DNA of 25,243 nucleotides from an uncultured Bacillota bacterium. GTDB taxonomy: Bacteria > Bacillota > Clostridia > Christensenellales > UBA1242. Shown piece after piece: positions 22,946-25,243 of the stretch (position 1 is the stretch's first letter; each line of letters begins with the position of its first letter). The stretch spans positions 1-25,243 of the forward strand of contig UQVQ01000007.1 in assembly GCA_900544595.1 (NCBI GenBank). Reading direction: 5' to 3'. The position numbers were made by a program, and so were the translations under genes. The notes beneath the pieces are model-generated. The model made no database searches. It was not told the origin of the DNA and saw nothing but the letters and a program-made list of their open reading frames with translations.

Positions 22946-22998
22946 ATTTGACAACAAAAACATATTTTCTAATTTACAAGTTCAAAACAAAAGTTTTA

Positions 22999-23007
22999 TG
23001 ATATAAT
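22999..23007 (+). promoter_or_regulatory. Extended -10 promoter before the 28-codon ORF
   Basis: TGA-TATAAT (22999-23007) with no good -35; a TTGACA at 22948 is too far away. The ATG at 23014 begins 6 nt after the -10 box. Confidence 0.5.
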
Positions 23008-23013
23008 CCAAGT

Positions 23014-23100
23014 ATGAGTATATTAAAAACAAAATACTTTTCTGGCTGTGGATATACCAATCCAAAAGGTAAAGATAGAAAGACCTTTTTGTATAGATGA
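23014..23100 (+). CDS. Possible 28-residue leaderless peptide gene
   Basis: ATG at 23014 to TGA at 23100 encodes a basic peptide with one Cys (MSILKTKYFSGCGYTNP..., ending FLYR). It has no Shine-Dalgarno, but its ATG falls at the predicted transcription start of an extended -10 promoter, and a terminator follows at 23149. So it forms a compact unit that could be a small protein or a small RNA of about 155 nt. It could also be the remnant of a zinc-ribbon protein. No family recognised. Confidence 0.3.
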   Translation: MSILKTKYFSGCGYTNPKGKDRKTFLYR

Positions 23101-23148
23101 AAATATGCACATAGGTTATTTTTAAAAAGTTAAAAGATATCAAAAAAT

Positions 23149-23170
23149 CCCTAAAATTTAGGGGTTTTTA
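23149..23170. terminator. Bidirectional terminator between the short ORF and tRNA-Lys
   Basis: Palindrome ccctaaaatttaggg with A tract on the left and T tract on the right, 11 bp beyond the tRNA-Lys 3' end. Confidence 0.85.
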
Positions 23171-23180
23171 TTTTTTTTCT

Positions 23181-23256
23181 TGGTGATTCGCCGGGGGCTC
23201 GAACCCCGGACCCACAGATTAAGAGTCTGTTGCTCTACCAACTGAGCTAGCGAACC
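23181..23256 (-). tRNA. tRNA-Lys (anticodon CUU), CCA encoded
   Basis: 76 nt on the minus strand: acceptor ggttcgc pairs with gcgaatc (one G-U), D arm gctcagttggtagagc, anticodon loop ctcttaa giving CTT, T arm with ggttcgagcc, encoded ACCA. Reads AAG lysine codons. Confidence 0.96.
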
Positions 23257-23286
23257 ATATTCGGCTTTCTTTCAAAAACCGAAGTT

Positions 23287-23315
23287 ATTTTAATACTTCT
23301 TTAAATTTTTGTCAA
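23287..23315 (-). promoter_or_regulatory. tRNA-Lys promoter
   Basis: Minus strand TTGACA (23315-23310), 17-nt spacer, TAAAAT (23292-23287). The precursor leader holds a ttcgg/ccgaa inverted repeat (23260-23284). Confidence 0.8.
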
Positions 23316-23326
23316 TAAAAATTAAA

Positions 23327-24091
23327 CTAAAATTCTTCAAGCATTCTTTGCGTGTAGTATTTGTTATCCATTTGACTTTTTTTCGCCATAATGTCAAAAG
23401 CATTTGATGCGTCATCTTTAAGCCCAATGTTTTCAAGTTTGTTTTCCAATTTTTTGTTAAAATCCGTTTTTTCAATCTCTTCCAAATTGCTTAAATGTTT
23501 TTTGTTTTCAATAAAACTTGCTTTATTCTCTAAAGGAGAAATTTTTTGAGCAGCAAGGACATATTCTTTTGGAACAGAACTTCCAAGCGTGCAATCAAGA
23601 AGGCTAAGTTTTGTGAATCTCAAATCGTTGCAATCTTTAAACGCTTCTTGAAATTCGACAGTATTTTTAAATTTCTCGTCAAAAATTTCATGAACTCCGT
23701 CAACAGACGAAAAATCAATTTCGTTTCCTTTATAAACAATTTTCTTTGGAACAGCAAGAAGAACAACAACGCGGTCATTGGTTTTGTCGTTGTTATATGA
23801 ATAAGAAATAATGTCGTCAACATTCAAAGTGTTTGAATTTCCAAGATATTTTGAAGTTCCGTTAATTGAAGTGTAAGGAACGGAAAAAAACGATGAATTA
23901 TTTAAATATAACCCATTTGCAAAAATTGACATTGTTTTGTCGCTTAAGATTTCGTCTTTTGGTTTTCCATTTGTTTCGCGCGCAAAAACATCAACAAAGT
24001 GCACATAAATGTCGAATTCACCTTGCTTTGAAAGGTCGGAAAGTCTATCTTTTAAGAATGTTTTATACTCGTCAATTTTTTCAAATTTCAT
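23327..24091 (-). CDS. Uncharacterised 254-residue cytoplasmic protein
   Basis: I do not recognise this protein. It is soluble, with no signal peptide or membrane segment. Residues about 20-175 look like an alpha/beta domain with strands such as FDIYVHFVDVFA, DRVVVLLAVPKKIVY and LRFTKLSLLDCTLG; the last 70 residues are charged and probably helical (NLEEIEKTDFNKKLENKLENIG). No catalytic or metal motif stands out; C153 and C166 are isolated. No Shine-Dalgarno precedes the ATG; instead a consensus promoter ends 6 nt upstream. It sits between a radical SAM gene and tRNA-Lys, all on the minus strand, but as its own transcription unit. Base composition matches the housekeeping genes, so it looks like core rather than acquired sequence. 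Confidence 0.8.
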   Translation of the reverse strand: MKFEKIDEYKTFLKDRLSDLSKQGEFDIYVHFVDVFARETNGKPKDEILSDKTMSIFANGLYLNNSSFFSVPYTSINGTSKYLGNSNTLNVDDIISYSYNNDKTNDRVVVLLAVPKKIVYKGNEIDFSSVDGVHEIFDEKFKNTVEFQEAFKDCNDLRFTKLSLLDCTLGSSVPKEYVLAAQKISPLENKASFIENKKHLSNLEEIEKTDFNKKLENKLENIGLKDDASNAFDIMAKKSQMDNKYYTQRMLEEF

Positions 24092-24097
24092 ACTAAT

Positions 24098-24126
24098 ATT
24101 TTATTAAAAAATCGGCGCAATGTCAA
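24098..24126 (-). promoter_or_regulatory. Consensus promoter of the 254-residue protein gene, leaderless
   Basis: Minus strand TTGACA (24126-24121), 17-nt spacer, TAAAAT (24103-24098), then 6 nt to the ATG, so the predicted transcription start is the A of ATG. The -35 box is in the loop of the preceding gene's terminator. Confidence 0.8.
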
Positions 24127-24136
24127 CACCGATTTT
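24106..24136 (-). terminator. Terminator of the radical SAM gene
   Basis: Minus strand stem aaaatcgg / ccgatttt with a 13-nt loop and a T tract. Its 5' arm overlaps the radical SAM stop codon (24135-24137). Confidence 0.8.
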
Positions 24137-24986
24137 AAAATTTAGGGATATATTTTTTCGATGCACTTTGAGGTTCTTGAAAGAATCCATTTTCAAATCC
24201 AAGTTTCAATGCATGAGCCTGCGCCACCTTATATTCAAGTGGTTTAATTTTTCTTTTAAGAAGTTCATTTTCGCTCGCCTTATAACATGGCGTATATTGG
24301 TTCATAAGACTTAAATATGTTTCGCTTCCAAGGTTTTCCTTAATCCAATCCAAAACTTTTATGCTGTCCTTAACGCACCCCGGCAAAACTAAATGGCGAA
24401 CGATAAGTCCTTTTTTCATAACCCCATTTTCAACAACATCTTTTGGCTGTGCCTTTCTCATTTCCAAAATTGCTTTTGAGGCTTTTTCGAAATAGTTTTC
24501 TGCATTCGAAAAGTTTTTTGAAAGTTCGTTGCTGAAATATTTTAAATCCGTTAAATACACGTCAACATATTTTGAAATTTTCTTAATTGTTTCAACTTCT
24601 TCATAGCCGCTCGTGTTCCAAACAATTGGAATTTTTGGGCGATAAATTTTCAGTGCTTCAACAATTTCATAGGCAAAATGCGTTGGTGTTACAAGATTTA
24701 TGTTTGCCGCTCCCCGCCTTTCCAAATCCTTAAAAATTTCAGCAAGACCTTTAGGCGAAATTTCGTTCCCTTTTGCTTGATGGCTTATCTCAAAATTTTG
24801 ACAATACAAGCATTTAAGATTGCAACCCGAAAAGAAAATTGCCCCGCTTCCTTTTCCAACTGAGATTATTGGCTCTTCCCACATATGAAGCATAACGCGA
24901 GCAACTTTAAGCGTTTTGACACCGCAAAAACCCGCATTTTCTTCCCTGTTAACTCCACATTTTCTTGGGCATAATTCACATTTCAT
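24135..24986 (-). CDS. Radical SAM protein, PflX-like (COG1313; pyruvate formate-lyase activase homologue)
   Basis: From the ATG at 24986, 283 residues. The radical SAM motif CxxxCxxC is C55-C59-C62 (SGCNLKCLYCQNFEIS). Four more cysteines at the N terminus (C3, C6, C10, C21 in CELCPRKCGVN...GFC) match the extra cluster region of this COG1313 group. NLVTPTHFAYEIVEAL, IVWNTSGYEEVE and DVYLTDLKYFS are family blocks; HLVLPGCVKDS and LSLMNQYTPCYKA follow. The target is not known in the family; an activating or modifying role is inferred from PflA similarity. A TTG at 25022 would add 12 residues but coincides with the -35 box, so the ATG is preferred. No Shine-Dalgarno; the -10 box ends 8 nt upstream. 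Clusters probably come from nifSU. Confidence 0.9.
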   Translation of the reverse strand: MKCELCPRKCGVNREENAGFCGVKTLKVARVMLHMWEEPIISVGKGSGAIFFSGCNLKCLYCQNFEISHQAKGNEISPKGLAEIFKDLERRGAANINLVTPTHFAYEIVEALKIYRPKIPIVWNTSGYEEVETIKKISKYVDVYLTDLKYFSNELSKNFSNAENYFEKASKAILEMRKAQPKDVVENGVMKKGLIVRHLVLPGCVKDSIKVLDWIKENLGSETYLSLMNQYTPCYKASENELLKRKIKPLEYKVAQAHALKLGFENGFFQEPQSASKKYIPKF

Positions 24987-24994
24987 ACAAAGAG

Positions 24995-25022
24995 ATTTTA
25001 AACTTAAACAAAAAAAATTCAA
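24995..25022 (-). promoter_or_regulatory. Promoter of the radical SAM gene, near-leaderless
   Basis: Minus strand TTGAAT (25022-25017), 16-nt spacer, TAAAAT (25000-24995), 8 nt to the ATG; no Shine-Dalgarno. Confidence 0.55.
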
Positions 25023-25049
25023 AGAAAAACAGCAAAATTTTATTTTTAT

Positions 25050-25078
25050 TTGACATTTATTTTTAAATGTGATAAAAA
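25050..25078 (+). promoter_or_regulatory. tRNA-Gly promoter
   Basis: TTGACA (25050-25055), 17-nt spacer, TAAAAA (25073-25078), about 21 nt before the tRNA. Confidence 0.75.
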
Positions 25079-25099
25079 ATCATTGCAAAAGTTAAATAT

Positions 25100-25173
25100 G
25101 CGGGTGTAGTTCAATGGCAGAACTTCAGCTTCCCAAGCTGGCCACGAGGGTTCGATTCCCTTCACCCGCTCCA
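25100..25173 (+). tRNA. tRNA-Gly (anticodon CCC), CCA encoded
   Basis: 74 nt: acceptor gcgggtg pairs with cacccgc, anticodon arm tcagc-ttcccaa-gctgg gives CCC, T arm with ggttcgattcc, discriminator T and encoded CCA. Reads GGG glycine codons. Confidence 0.95.
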
Positions 25174-25201
25174 AAAAAGAACCCTTTCGGGTTCTTTTTT
25201 T
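25174..25201 (+). terminator. Terminator of tRNA-Gly
   Basis: Stem gaaccc-tttc-gggttc extended by A/T pairs, followed by a T tract. The last 42 bases of the window hold nothing I can assign. Confidence 0.9.
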
Positions 25202-25243
25202 CTGCTTTTCGTTCGGGAACCTCTGTTCGAATTTGGTCGCCTT

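Noticed and set aside
23302..23326. A fourth terminator-promoter fusion before tRNA-Lys
   Set aside because: The inverted repeat around TTGACA is A/T only, with a mismatch and no T tract, so it is too weak to call a terminator.
24987..25022. N-terminal extension of the radical SAM protein from TTG 25022
   Set aside because: The TTG is part of the predicted -35 box; homologues begin at the cysteine-rich MKCELCP.

Overview
The window looks like chromosome from a low-GC Clostridia-type Firmicute, probably an uncultured gut lineage. This rests on gene families and gene order (nifS-nifU, SpoVB/MurJ flippase, DUF421-DUF4363, DUF378, rpoZ-priA-def-fmt-rlmN-rpe), A/T-rich coding sequence and SD-led operon-internal genes. 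The species cannot be named from sequence alone.

Layout. 1-3188 (+): 3' part of a very large BspA-like/InlB-repeat surface protein, meeting the minus-strand nifS-nifU iron-sulfur operon at a bidirectional terminator. 5056-6576 (-): SpoVB/MurJ-type flippase, divergent from a small LysM protein (6662, +). 7025-8640 (+): two-gene operon of an unknown coil-rich protein and a YghO-like GNAT acyltransferase. 8719-9860 (+): overlapping DUF421 (YetF) and DUF4363 genes. A 102-nt stretch with no G or C separates these from a long minus-strand housekeeping block: DUF378, J-domain protein-ligA, rpoZ, priA-def-fmt-rlmN, rpe (18586 down to 10020). This is a shortened form of the Bacillus-type priA cluster without coaBC, rsmB, prpC-prkC and rsgA.

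18600-23100 is the accessory part. tRNA-Leu(UAG) is followed 216 bp later by a copy of its own 3' end plus terminator, which resembles an integration scar. Beyond it lies a two-gene unit with AAT/GAT/TAT-rich codon use: a membrane-bound XRE regulator carrying a zinc ribbon, and an 857-aa lipoprotein with MBG-like domains and a DUF5050-type propeller. Paired palindromes precede the regulator, which has a good Shine-Dalgarno but no canonical start codon at the right distance. 23100-25243 holds tRNA-Lys(CUU), an unrecognised 254-aa protein, a PflX/COG1313 radical SAM protein and tRNA-Gly(CCC).

The most unusual signal is in the control regions. Several genes that begin a transcription unit (rpe, priA, the J-domain gene, the 254-aa gene, the radical SAM gene, and a 28-codon ORF at 23014) have no Shine-Dalgarno, and a -10 box ends 6-8 nt before the start codon, predicting leaderless mRNAs. 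Operon-internal genes (nifU, def, rlmN, ligA, DUF4363) keep Shine-Dalgarno sites. In three cases (rpoZ/priA, DUF378/J-domain, radical SAM/254-aa) the upstream gene's terminator hairpin contains the -35 box of the downstream leaderless promoter, so stop, terminator, promoter and start are folded into under 60 bp.

Functional links: NifS/NifU would supply Fe-S clusters for the radical SAM enzymes RlmN and the PflX-like protein; Fmt and Def form the formyl-methionine cycle; PriA and LigA act in replication and repair.
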